Position numbers and translations under genes: made by a program | Assembly: GCA_022385755.1 (NCBI GenBank) | Contig: MU278349.1 | Span: forward strand, 992,001 to 1,056,000 | From: Trametopsis cervina | Lineage: Eukaryota > Basidiomycota > Agaricomycetes > Polyporales > Irpicaceae | DNA: 64,000 nucleotides | Direction of reading: 5' to 3' | Part shown: positions 20,785 to 32,222 of the stretch, piece after piece | Layout: every line of letters begins with the position of its first letter | Position numbering within the stretch: the stretch's first letter is position 1 | The notes under the pieces: model-generated | What the model was told of the DNA's origin: nothing | Database searches by the model: none | The model's input: the letters and a program-made list of their open reading frames with translations, nothing else

Positions 20785-22455
20785 CTACCCTTCGAAGTCC
20801 GATGGTGCTTCACCTCTGTTTCTCGATTGTTTGACTGGCACTATCCCAAACGACGCGTATTCCCCACGTTCGACAGCCTCAGCAAACTGAACAGCAGGTT
20901 TCATACGTTCTGCGAGCTCTGCAAAGGTTTTCGGAGGTGGGGAAGGGGTCTTGGAATTCAGCTCTATGAGCCGTGTATGAACCGCATCGCACAGTTTGGT
21001 GAGGAAAGGACTCGATCCCTGAATAGATGGCGCGGAACGCGAGCCCACAAGAGACTGCTCTGAGGGTTCTGGTTGGGTATCAAATGAGGATATTGGCGGA
21101 GAGAAGAACGTCGATGGTGGGGGAAGAACTGATCCAGATGCCAATTCCGCGAGGCGTAGTGTGGGTATAGATGGCTGCTCAACATTCGCTACCTTCGCGC
21201 GAGAAGACGGTAAGCCAGTCCTCAGATCATCCACACGTTGACTGGAACCAAACCCCGTTTCATGGGCGGATTGCGCCGCAGATGATATGCTTCTTGTATG
21301 GCTTGGGTACATCGAGAAATCGGACGACGTGATGGGCGATGAAAATCGCAGCCGGACTTCTTTACGTTTTGATGTGTTAGATGTCGAGATTGTAGGTGAA
21401 TCGGGGCGAGCAGTCGGCGGTAGCCTCGGTCTTTCTGGTGTAGCGACTCGATGCGATGTGGTTGGAATCATGGGTACATGTACAGTCGGCGGTAGACCAG
21501 CAGGCTGAACCGCAAGGAAAGCTGGCGCGTGGCTGGGCTGGGTGGTACCGATGTGCGCAGGGGCGCCATAGGATACATATGTCTCTTGATATGTGACAGG
21601 GGTTTGTAGTACGGGAGAGGCTGGTAGAGAGGGGATGTCTTGGCGATATGGCTCAGGGGAGGCGGTTGCTTCAGGTGTAGGCAGCGGACGAGTTGTAGCA
21701 TCATTGCGAGCTTCACGCGGTCGCTGCGTCGTCGTCTAGGGAGATACTAAGACCTTGAGATGGGCAACAAACAATCAATACCACTCACCTGGCTCGTATC
21801 GGCCTGGTAGAGTTGGACCCAGTTCAAAAGGTGCGACCTTTCGACTCTCAATGTTCTACTCCATACATTGAAGTGTGCATCCGTAGGTGAAGGAGTGTCA
21901 TCGAGAAGCACCCGCAGCATATCAATTGTAGATGCGTTGAAGGAAGGCCATACTGATTGACAAGGAGGTCAGCTCAACTTGAAGATCGCGAGTTGCTCAA
22001 GACATACGAATGTCATCCGTGCTGATACCACCATCGATGTGTCTTCTTTGTTCTACCGGCATACGAGCCCTCTTGGAGACAAACCATTGACTCAAGGTGG
22101 CTGATGTATACCAGTCTGCTCCAGGAATCTTGTGGATCTCAGCAAGTAGTTGCCGCCTAGCATGGATATCAGGATCTTGAGACACTGTGTGGAAATAGTC
22201 TACGAGATACCGTTAGGGCTATACCATGCTTTTGCGAACTGCGGACTCTGATCTTCGGCACCATCGCACACTTCCTAAGAGGAGACGAGGGGACGTACTT
22301 GACAATATGGAATACGCTTCCTGCGGTAGCTTGCGCCTTTGCCTCCTATATGACGCACTGTCAGGTTCGAGTGGGAAAGTCTGCATGACTATAGGTTCGG
22401 AAGAGATGGAGGGTTGTTTGGAAGGGCCCGCGATAGGCTTAGAAGGGGAGGCCAT
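20785..22455 (-). CDS. Double homeodomain-like protein, tandem paralogue 3
   Basis: Four exons (22299-22455, 22008-22199, 21789-21952, 20785-21735) give 487 residues with introns in phases 1, 1, 0. Exon 3 is 164 nt, exactly as in paralogue 1. The first segment runs LPQEAYSILSNYFHTVS, IPGADWYT, LSQWFVSKR. The second runs ILWPSFNASTIDMLRVL to VWSRTLRVERSHLLNWVQL. The long disordered tail includes PLPTPEATASPEP, shared with paralogue 1, and basic stretches such as TSKRKEVRLRF. Near the C-terminus is ELAERMKPAVQFAEAVERG followed by EYASFGIVPVK, matching the end motif of the other two; a 13-residue extension follows. It is probably a nuclear regulator. No named orthologue is recognised. Confidence 0.75.
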
Positions 22456-23900
22456 GGTGGTCTGTTAATGAACCATAGGCCACTCAGCTTCCTGTAATCG
22501 CAATGACTTCTTCCAATATAGATTTCGGCATGAGTACACGGCCTATCAAGATGCGGCTAAACACGTTGTATCCACGACCCAACCATATTCGAGTGATCCT
22601 TTGCGCAGGTCCCGTATAACGCAGATAGAATATGAATGACAGAGTCTGGAAGACACGCTTCCGCCTCCTCTTCGACGAACTGGATGTGATTCACTGTTTA
22701 CTAGAATAAGCGCTTATGGCGTCTGTACTCTGCACAAACTCGATCTCACATATTCACAGCGACTTTCGTGCAAGCATAATTTGTTCATAAGCCACGACAT
22801 TTTGATTTGTCGCGGCTGACGAAGCAGCCAGTCACATAAATCGACCTAACGATAAGGTACAAAGCGGTGGCAGGTAACACGGTATATAGGATGCGCTTCG
22901 ACCACGGCGGGACGGAGGAGGCTGGGGCTACAGGAAAGCGGCGGAGGTGAAGAGGGGTGTAACGGAATGCGTGATGATGGGGGGCGCGGGTGGTATGGAC
23001 GGGGAAGAAGTGCAACCCAAACGTTCGATGGGAAGTGTAAGCGAAACGGTATCAGGGGCAATGAGAGAAAATGTATGGGTTTTCAGAAACTTTTCCGTTG
23101 TTTTTGAGTTATGTCGTCTGCGAAAAGCGATCGAAACACAAATGGACCGGGCAAAGCGGAAAACACGGACAAGGGGGACCCGGAGGGACCCAGGGAAGTG
23201 GAAGCACAGTGATACGATACTGTGATGAGGTGGCATGAAGAGAAAAGAAAACATTAACGTACGAAAGCGTCTCGAGATAGGAGATGGTAAGTTGTACAAC
23301 GAAGAGAATCTCCAAACAAGGAGAAAGCAAGTGGCTTGGAGGAGCCCAAGGGAAGTGTCCGAGAATAGATTGGAGATGCATATGCCCGGACCAAGCGGAG
23401 AGCAGAACTTCCCCTGGGCGGGTCGTGTACGATTCCGATTCATGAATACTCGGATGTCAGCTGGCGAGGCGGCAGGCGTGAGAAGAAGAGCCGGGAGCAA
23501 TAGATAGATGCGATGGAATGACTATGGTGTGACGAATTCCCGAAGGAGAGGCAATCCCTGAGACAGGATGGATATGTCGTCGTTCGGCGGGAGAGCCAGG
23601 AGGAGGCGGAGAGACGGAGACAGTGTCGGCAAATCGATGAAACTGCAGAGAACCCAGGAATCGATGCGAGGAAAATATAGAGCTTGCTGCGATGAAATAA
23701 GAGAGCGATAGCGGTTGCACCTTGCGCTAGCGTAAGGATGCAACCATGTCGGGTAGGAGTACAAGGGGCAGCAAGCCACGAGGGGAGTAGGATACCAAAG
23801 AAACATTGGAACCAGAGGTAGCAGAATTCTTCGAAGAATGAAGCAGCCGATTGTGGCTTTCTATGCTTCTCGAATGGGCAATCTATTGCATATAGTTCCC
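22456..23900. other. Gene-poor 1.4 kb gap
   Basis: The gap lies between the start of paralogue 3 and the stop of the cyclin-fold gene. From about 22,900 to 23,800 the plus strand is strongly purine-rich, so transcripts from the minus strand would be pyrimidine-rich. Open frames here (for example 22928-23500 minus) have low-complexity, non-protein-like composition and no splice support. It probably holds a long 3' UTR of the cyclin-fold gene, a distal promoter, or an unannotated non-coding RNA. Confidence 0.45.
23713..23745. repeat. Imperfect hairpin downstream of cyclin-fold gene
   Basis: GGTTGCACCTTGCG and CGTAAGGATGCAACC can pair as an imperfect stem of about 13-14 bp around a CTAG loop. 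It lies 156-188 nt beyond the stop codon at 23901, probably in the 3' UTR or downstream DNA. Confidence 0.4.
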
Positions 23901-26358
23901 CTACACCTTTATCAGAGGTCTTGGGTAGTCGTAAGATGGGTCATAGACAGACGAGTAGACTGCGCGGTTCGGGAAGGCAGTCCACTGGATAGGAGCGACA
24001 GTCCGGGCAGCTGCAAAATGCGTCGGCGCGAAGTTCGCCTCCATGCCCGAGGGTTCAGGCTGAACCTGCGAATAGGAGCGATAGTGGCCGGGTATCTGTC
24101 CGATTACCAGGGGATTATAGGAGAGGGACTGCGAGCGAGAGTGACCTGCGACAGGCGGAGGAGGATACGTATACTCGTAGCTACCGAAGGGAGGATGCGG
24201 AGCATAAACCGGCGCGTGAACCGGCATGTACGCATGTCTGGCAACCTGCTCGTCCATGGGCCAAATACGACGGCTCATATCCAACGCCTGATGGAAGGGC
24301 GCAGGTGCAGGAGGCGGTGGTGGAGCGAGCATACCTGACGACCCATGCACGGTTGGGTGCGGCGCAAGGTATTGCGCATGAGGCCTTGCATTACCCCGAG
24401 TGAGGGGCTCATCTGCAGCAGGACTCCACTTCGCTGGAGGGGGAAGGGACCTAGAGATGTCAACAGGATACTCTTGCTTGACCATCTTAGAATTGCCAGC
24501 ACCACTGATACGCCGCTTGGGAAGGTATTCTTCGCGCAGCGGGCCGTCCTCGTCGAGATCAATCTCTAGCACGTCGACGTTCTCCTGTGCCTGCGAGGTA
24601 TCCGCCGATCCCTTCTCATTGTTCTCGATACCGTAGAAGATGGGCTCTGGAACGTTGTTCACCTCATGACTCTCAGACTGATGAGACACCTCCAGCAAAT
24701 CTTCGATGGACTTGCGGACAATGTTGTGCGGACTGGTGGAAGGACGCGAGATAGGCTGCGGGAAGGCAGGAGACGACAGGGACATATGGTACACATGGAG
24801 CTGTGTCAACCAACGAGACCATTCGTCGAGAGGGACGGAGAGATCGTGGGCAAAGAGGTCAAGAGCCAACGACTCCAGCCGATTGAGAGACTGAATAGGA
24901 ACATTGGAGATTGTGTGCCTAAACAACGATGTTAGAGACCTATATGCATGCGGATAGGAAGACGGAAGTGCTTACCAAGTCTTGTTTGAGAACGTATGGT
25001 CGTCGAGCCATTTGTTCGCGAGCATGCAGCCAAGCAGGATGAGTCGGAAAGGCGCGAAGGATTCCAGCGCATCGCGATCGAGCGGAAGATGAGCATCACC
25101 AAGGAGCTCAGCTCGGAATCTCATCTCTCGGACATGCTCGCTACCAAGGCCAACGGGGCCAAAGAACACAGGGAGGCGGACAATATACCAGAGCGCCAAG
25201 AAGACCGCAGATGGTTGCAGAAGAGTGGACAGCAACATGGATTGGGTCGAGCGAGCCACTTGGCTAGGAGGTTGGCTGGAGTAATGCTTGAGGAATGCGC
25301 TGGAGAGAATAATTCAGTGAGATGCCTCAGAACAAGTACATTGTGACTCACGCAGGCTGCGCATACTGTGGTGGAAGGCTCATGCCAGTGGTGCATACCT
25401 TCCATACGAAGGACACCATCCACTCGGCCAACGGCTCTGCGAGTTTCCTGTACGCTGCGGACGCAGTGGGAGTCGCAACGGGTTCGGGAGCTGCAACTGG
25501 TTGTTGGACAGCAGGCTCTGCAATGCAACGCTGGCACTGATGGCACTGGTTCCCGCAGTACCCTTCTCCATAGCAGTACTGCATGTGATCGGTGGTCTCG
25601 ACGACATCACGGGCGTGCTCGAAGGTGATGCGCGGGTTGGACACGGCGCGGTCGACGAAGTCGGCGAAGGGGGTGGCAGGACCAGCAGGGCTGGAGCTCG
25701 GCTCGTTGTCCGAAGTATCCTCGAAGATGGGGGAGAAGGCCCCTCGCTCATAGGAGTGAGGGAAGGTCTGCCGGCCTTCGCTGTCGACGTCAACTGAATA
25801 CGGTATACCCTGGTAGTCGGAGCTACACTCCATAGAGCCAGAGTCTGAACCTTGTTCAGCGCGCATGTCATCATCTTCATCTGCGAACCGGAACATGTTC
25901 TCGCCTTGCCAGCCCGTTATTCCATCCACTGGGCTCATCTCGTCGTCAGCTTCCTCCTCAGTGGAGTAATACATATCAGCGCTGGTCGGAATTGCAGCGG
26001 CCTCGATTGCGGCCTGCGAGGAGACGGGCGGAATGCTCGCTTGCGCGCGCGCTCCTTTAATGGCCGTTGCGTCACCCGCGACGGCCAACCCTGGCTGAAA
26101 ACCCTGCAGGTTGTCTCCTATAGGATATGAGTCCTCCTCCCAGATACGGCGAGGCTTGTTTCTCCTCCAGGAAGGAAGCGAGTTGATCCACTCCTCTCTG
26201 GTGGCGAAGGCAGGCGGAGGGCCCTGCGGGGGCTGCGGTAACGAGTTTGTCAGGTGCTGAAAGACAGAGTGGCGGGAATAGACTGGGTCTGGGTTGCGGG
26301 TATTCTTGATTACGGTATGAGCTGCTGGTTTGGAATAAACGGGGACGGGAACTGGCAT
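23901..26358 (-). CDS. Cyclin-fold (PHO80/Clg1-like) protein with disordered flanks
   Basis: Three exons (25352-26358, 24976-25299, 23901-24918) give 782 residues from ATG 26358. The N-terminal third is acidic and disordered, with WINSLPSWRRNKPRRIWEED. A cysteine cluster (YCYGEGYCGNQCHQCQRC) precedes the folded part. The central region, about residues 330-480, has cyclin-box features: LALWYIVRLPVFFGP, then FRLILLGCMLANKWLDDHTF and SNKTWHTISNVPIQSLNRLE. The LANKWLDDxTFSNKTW block is typical of fungal PCL/PHO80-type cyclins. The Pro/Tyr-rich C-terminus is disordered. It would be expected to bind a CDK such as Pho85; the partner is inferred. An open frame extends upstream to a GTG at 26391 but has no ATG there. 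A long pyrimidine-rich leader precedes the start. Confidence 0.72.
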
Positions 26359-27800
26359 CTGCGAATTAGAGCGGGCGGGGGATCCCTGCACGAGCTGGCA
26401 AGGACGTTGTCAGAAGAGAAAAGGCCTGGAGTTATCTGACTGCTTGCGAGAACTGCCAAAGAGCGAGAGAGGGTGGGGATAGAGAGTCTGTCGTAAAGTA
26501 GTTCGTGAAAGATGCTGAGAGAAAGGGAAGAACTGCGGGAAGTGGGGGTGACGAGGATTGCGGCGGGACAGACAGAATCCTGTGGCAGACGCACAACGAA
26601 GGCGTGCCTTTTGAATCGACAAACGATTACTGTCGGTAGGGTGGAGAGGCGATCAGGCCTTTGTGTCGCTTATGCGAACCGGGCGTGGATGTGCGATGCT
26701 CGTCTCCGACCTGGCAGAGCGAATAATCGTTTGTTGTTGAGGAGAAACAAGGAGTGAGAACGCCCTCTCCTGTCAAGTCGCCGCTGTCGTCGTCGTTGAG
26801 AGAGAAAAGCTGGGGGTGTGCAACGAGGGGATCGACTCGACTGGCTTGTCGAGGAGGGGTCGATCCTTCGAGGTGGTCAACTGGCAAAGGCCTCCAATAA
26901 TTTTAGGGCCATTTTCCTTTTCGTTCGCTCCGTGCTTACGTCAAGCGCCCGGGTTGGGACTCCCGGGGACCGCTGGGACCGCCGAGACAATGGGCGGCTC
27001 GGACCTAGGGACCCGCTTGGGACCGCGCAGCCAGAGCTCTGCCACCCGTATCAGCTCTGCATCGTGCCTATCTTGCCAACATCGCTGGCTCTGACTCGAC
27101 GAAATGTCGACATTCGTAGCTGCGGTGGTATTAGAATTATTTACGCGCGAGCTTGTCGTAAAGCCAGGAATACAGAAATACACATGCTTGCTTACGTTCG
27201 CATGTCACCGCCTGCCTTTTATGGGTGTCACGCGTTTCGAGGGCTGCAGTATCAAGCACCCCGTCCCGTCGCCGGCAGTGTCGTAGTCATGTCCTCGGTT
27301 GCATAATATGCATATGACCCCATCTGCCACGCATCGTAGCTTTGCACGGTGTCTCAGGCACTTCACGGACCTGGCAGGCCTGCGTGTGTGAGCGGGAGCA
27401 GCTGCGGCGACAGACGCGACTGTCACATTACGTTCGTGACAACTCCCCGCCACACAAATGCACAACAGGCACGACCGTCTCTTCTCTCCGCGACGAGTCT
27501 GCATGGCCCGTATCCTATCAACTTAGGAACGTTGCCTTGGTCAAGTATTAATACTTTTACTACGATCGATGCAATTCATCTCGTCAAGTAAGCTCACTTT
27601 GGTACGCGTCGGTCACAGATAAGCGCCTGTAACGAACAGCCGCCAACGCGGTTAGTTCGCATGTTCCTTCGTGACCTTGATGAAGTCGAGAGCCTGCCTA
27701 CGCGCAGTCCAACAATAAATACAAGACATGTAAGATCTACATCTCACCCCAATTGCCGCAGCCCGTTTAACAACAAGCTACCAGTGACGGATACTCAATT
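26359..27800. other. 1.4 kb divergent promoter gap
   Basis: The gap lies between the divergent cyclin-fold and Far11/STRIP genes. The first 250 bp next to the cyclin-fold gene are pyrimidine-rich on the minus strand, consistent with a long 5' leader. The rest (about 26,650-27,800) has only short, uninformative open frames. No RNA gene or repeat is evident. Confidence 0.5.
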
Positions 27801-30800
27801 ATGGTATACTCTCAGTCACAATACTCTTCTGCCACAGGCTCATCCCAGGATGCCTCGGGCAACGCACAGCAAGTCAACCTGGATTCTATTTCTCTCGGGC
27901 AGCTGCGGGCAATAGTGAACTCTGCACCAAAGCCCAAGGCAAGTCGGTTTATCCCTCGCCACTCCAGCTATAACTCACGTTTCTGCGAGCAAGTAGCAAT
28001 CATTTTACGACTTCCGTTATGATGACGAAGACACGGTCCTCAGCGAGATCGAGGAATTCTACTCCTATGTCGAGATGCCACAGGTTGCAGAGAATCTGCG
28101 TGCGTGGGAGGGATCCTTTCCCACAAGTACGTCTTATGGCCGGAAGTGGCTTCACTCCGGTATCGTGCAGAAACAGAACTGACTGTGAGACCCAGGATGG
28201 ATAGATAGTCCGTTTTCGCAGCGCAAAGCTCACGTAGAGCTCCTACTTGAGGGCCTGGAACACCGAGATGCCGAGTTTCGTTTCACCAGTGCCCGCCGGC
28301 TGCTGTACGTCTTGCAAGGTGTGTGTCTTGTGCGCGTCATTGGGCCGCGCGATGAACAAAGGTTAGGTACCTTCGCGGAGACATCGTCACCCGAACACCA
28401 GCTGCATTGGATTGTTGAGAACTCCAAAGCCGTCCGAGCTGCCAATGGCATCAGTAATATCATTGAGGCGATGAAGATCGCGTGCTCGAAGCATGATTTA
28501 CTATGGTACACCACGTTTCGTCGTATGTGAACTGCTAATGTAATATTTATTCATCATAGTGGCCTCAATGACGCAGATGCGGCGCATTTTAACATCTCGG
28601 CACAAGAGAAGGCAGACTTCATGGAGGAGGTCACGACCGAGTTGTCTGTCTACCTTGGGATGCTATATCACATGGTGGAAGTCTTCAAAGGCCACGATGA
28701 CTTTGCTGATGAACTAAGTACGCATATGTGCAGCCTCTACTTTGAGATATGCTGATGTCTTTCATTTCAAGTGAGCCTAGAACCACCCCTCCCGGTTTAT
28801 CTATTCAATGTTGTCGCAGGGCTCAAGGATAGGAGCGCGAAGGGCTACCCCGTGAAGAAGGTGAGTTTCGTAAATGACTCCACCGAACAGTGGTACAGAT
28901 AATCTGCAGTTGCTGTTAGTTCTGTGGAAATCGATCTTGACATGTTGCGGAGGAATCCGAGAGTTAGGTCGTGTAAAGAAGCTCTCACGAGAGCTCGCGG
29001 GCCTTGGACCGGTCCCTGATGAAGGTAACTCATCCTCATCGATGAGACCTAGCTGAACGCGCTGACCGTGCAACTGAAGCCATTCCCATCAAGGCTTCGC
29101 CGCTGGATATTGAAGCCTTCCATCAGGAGATCACCGTCAAGTACCCGACATTTGCTCCTCAACATAAAATCAACACTCAGCCTCTTGATCTTCCCGCGCC
29201 GATTCCGATACGAACATCTAAACTAGCTGAGGCCTACTCGCCCATCCCTGTTCGACATCACTACGAGCACGATGACTCTGATCAATTACATAGCATGCAG
29301 GCGATGGGACTCTCCCAGGGTGGTGTACCATACCATCCAGGCCAGCAGGCCTCAGGCTTCCGAGTACCCCAGCCGGCCACGCCGGCGCCGACGCCGCCCC
29401 CTTCACCCAAACCGAAGAAGCACCAGTTCCAGACAGATCAGACTAGACCCTTCTTGTTCCCCTTCTCTAGAAGCAGCATGGGCCGCAGAGGAGGGTCTCT
29501 GGTACCGTTCGCAATCGATGAGGCTGATAATCTTTACCACAAGCATATGTACGTCAGTTTGTCCCTGTGGCAAATGTGGCGGACGCGGGAGGAGTGCATG
29601 ACAGCCGAAAGCGGTTTGGAGCATATGCCCGGCTCTGAGAGGCTACCTACTCTCAAAGTCGTACCTAATGTATGTGAATCCACTCTGTGCACTCTGCTTT
29701 GCTAAATACAGTTTGGCTGGCGCATAATAAATGTTTGCAGGAAGATGATTCTTCCGAGGCGTTACCCGACGTCTCCCTACTAGACGAAAAGATTGCGGAA
29801 GCTGAACGAATGATGGCCAATGCGCAGAGCACCGCGGAGAAGCGCAGAGCGAAAGAAAGAAAGGAGGATCTCATGAGGTTGCGACGTGTTGAGCTTATCT
29901 ACGTAAGTGACAAGGTACTCTCACCCTCCATTGTTCAATGGGATTGAATGGTGCCTTCAGAGCTCTGTCTTGCCGGTGCTTTCAGGCTGGGTTCTCGTTC
30001 TCCTGAAACTCCTCCTTGCCACAGTGACCGCGTCTGCAACAAACGGTCCACAATCCTCTGCTGCTCCAGGTTTCCCGCCTGGTGTTTCTTCTCGTAAGCG
30101 TCCCGCTTGTTGCAGACATTCCACTCCCGCTCAACAATATCCACAGCGCTCGAACAGTCCGGGCCGCCTCCCACTTTGGATGATATTGATGTTACACGGC
30201 ATCGCGAGATTACTTCCAAAGCAGTGTCAGCTATCTTGCTCCTTACTCTAAAATGGTTTAAGGTTTCCCGTGAGTGTCAAGACATCATTCATGCACCAGA
30301 GCTTTGATGCATCGCCTACAGATGTGATGAAGTTTCACCATCTCGGGCAAATTCTGTTGGATACGAATTGTCTGCTGCTGATCCTGAAGATGTTCGGGTT
30401 GCAGGAGGTCTCTGTGACGGTGGTGTCGAAAGCTGATGCGCCAGACCACAAGTAACTATCCCCTTCTCATCGAGGATGGTATACCCAATTAACCACCGGC
30501 ATAGCTTTTTCCGGTTCTGTCAACTGCACTTCGCACAAAACCCTCAGATCACTCGTCCTGAGGATGATATGCTGAAGGCACCCCGGCAGACCATCACCAG
30601 GACGACTACTCTCCCTAGCGGTGAGAGGCGGGAGGAAGAAGTGGATCTGCTTACCGATTTCTCTTGGCGCAATTTCTTTTCTACGATCAACTTTGCGAAA
30701 ATCATGCAGAAATTGTCTAAACATCGTTCTCACCGTATCCGAATGCTTGCACAATACAAGAGCTCTGTAAGTCGATGTGCGCCCCGGCCTGAAATAGACT

Positions 30801-32040
30801 GACCTAAATCTTAGGCAGTACTCAAACGTATTCTCAAAGTGCAACACCCGATGCTTCAGCTGCATGTTTTGAAGTTAATCAAAAGCCAAGTTCCATTCTG
30901 TGGCCGTAAATGGCGACAGTGTAGGCTGTGATCATTTTTCTGGTCTTGATTACCTCGCTTACTGCCGCTCCAGCTAACATGCAGGTCATCACCGCCGTAT
31001 ATCTCAACTGTCGTCCCGACTTGAGGGATGACTGGCTTACGGGCATCGAAGTTGATGACGTTTCAGATTCGCAGGTAAGTTCTTTTCTGTTCTCTGTTCG
31101 CGTATTTGTTGTTTACTTCGTTGCAAAAGGCGCAAGAGCAAGCTTTACGTCATCTGGTAAAGTTTTGTGAGTCACCCTTACACTCGGGAGGAACTCCACT
31201 TGCTCACCGAGAACCTACTCACAGATAACACCAAGAGATACGGCGCGACTGCCACGCATCTGTCTACCGGTGGTCACAGGCGGACGAGCAGCTTGTCACA
31301 CCATCTCGAGGGACTGCATCCTGGACCGGAATTGTCCGGGATCATCAGGCCTGTGGGCACGCCCAACACTGTCGATGCAGATGTATTCCCTCCCCTCCGT
31401 GCGCAGCAGCCGGATCCGTCCATTTTCTTGCCCTATGTCACCGAGGACATCGCCTTCGAAGAGGAGTATCAAGAATATCTCTCCGACCTAGGCTGGTCAG
31501 ATCAGCCAGTTGTCACGGGCGAAGCACCTGTCTTGAACAACACGTCTGCGTGGTCACGGCTTCCCGAATTCTCGGATATCGCGGACGGCATTAGTGACAG
31601 CGAGAGCATTGTGTCAATTGGCGAATTGGGAGATGAAGCACGCCTTGATGTAAACCGAGATGACCGGGAGGCTGCTGATGAGAATTTAAATAACTGGGAG
31701 GTAAGTCATCTTTCATCTCGTGTTCAATGGCTACGTAATTCAATTTCGTCTTCACAGCACATGAGTCCGAAAACCATGGCAGCATTGACGAAATCACCTG
31801 CTGGAGGACGCCGTTCCAGCTCGGGTAGCGGGCTACGGCCCGTGCTGCCATTCGATCTCGAAGTTGGGAGCGCACTCGACCTCAACGATGAAGAGGAAAC
31901 CGAGCTTGGCCCTATACCGAAGGAGCCATCAGGTCCGTTCCAGTCGGGCGCAGGGGTGGACGAGGTGGAATACGCTTACGGGTTTGTCGAGTTTCTGCTC
32001 TATGATTCAGCTGTGGCTCACTCCTCGTTCCAGAATATGA
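27801..32040 (+). CDS. FAR11: STRIPAK complex subunit Far11/STRIP
   Basis: ATG 27801 starts MVYSQSQYSSATG; many short introns follow. The first half matches the N1221 domain: YDDEDTVLSEIEEFYSYVEM, HVELLLEGLEHRDAEFRFTS, PVKKLLLVLWKSILTCCGG and GLGPVPDE. The second half, from about 29.5 kb, matches the DUF3402 domain (for example IVQWD/LRRVELIY and later TRTTTLPSGERREEEVDLL). This pair defines Far11 (yeast), HAM-2 (Neurospora) and STRIP1/2 (animals). It scaffolds the PP2A-kinase STRIPAK complex at ER or nuclear envelope, acting in cell fusion, septation and fruiting. A 52 nt terminal intron (31982-32033) gives the stop at 32038-32040 after EVEYAYGI. Without it the frame runs to 32147 with unconserved-looking sequence. 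Convergent with DPH1. Confidence 0.85.
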
Positions 32041-32222
32041 CATATAGACGATATTGCGGTAGAGCATTCAGAGACAATGTGTATCATACTGGTGTTGATG
32101 TCCAACCCCTTTGTGCATCTGCCGCGAACAATCAGCCAGCTTCGTGAGTAAAACGTGACATTATAGCGTTCCGAACAGCGAACTGAGTTTCATCATGAAA
32201 ATTGGAATTACATGCGCATGCA

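Noticed and set aside
16553..22455. Mating-type A (HD1/HD2) locus
   Set aside because: The A locus normally has divergent HD1/HD2 pairs next to MIP1 (mitochondrial intermediate peptidase). Here three genes face the same way, their homeodomain-like segments have an unusual extra loop, and no MIP1 or beta-fg gene is nearby.
22928..23500. 190-codon open frame on the minus strand
   Set aside because: Low-complexity Ser/Phe/Pro/Leu composition follows from the pyrimidine-rich strand; no domain, no splice partners and no good start context.
24040..24070. Palindrome-like GGGTTCAGGCTGAACC as a regulatory site
   Set aside because: It lies inside the coding sequence of the cyclin-fold protein and is probably chance.
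26359..26391. Earlier start for the cyclin-fold protein
   Set aside because: The open frame continues to 26391 but begins with GTG there; the first ATG is at 26358, and an in-frame stop lies just upstream.
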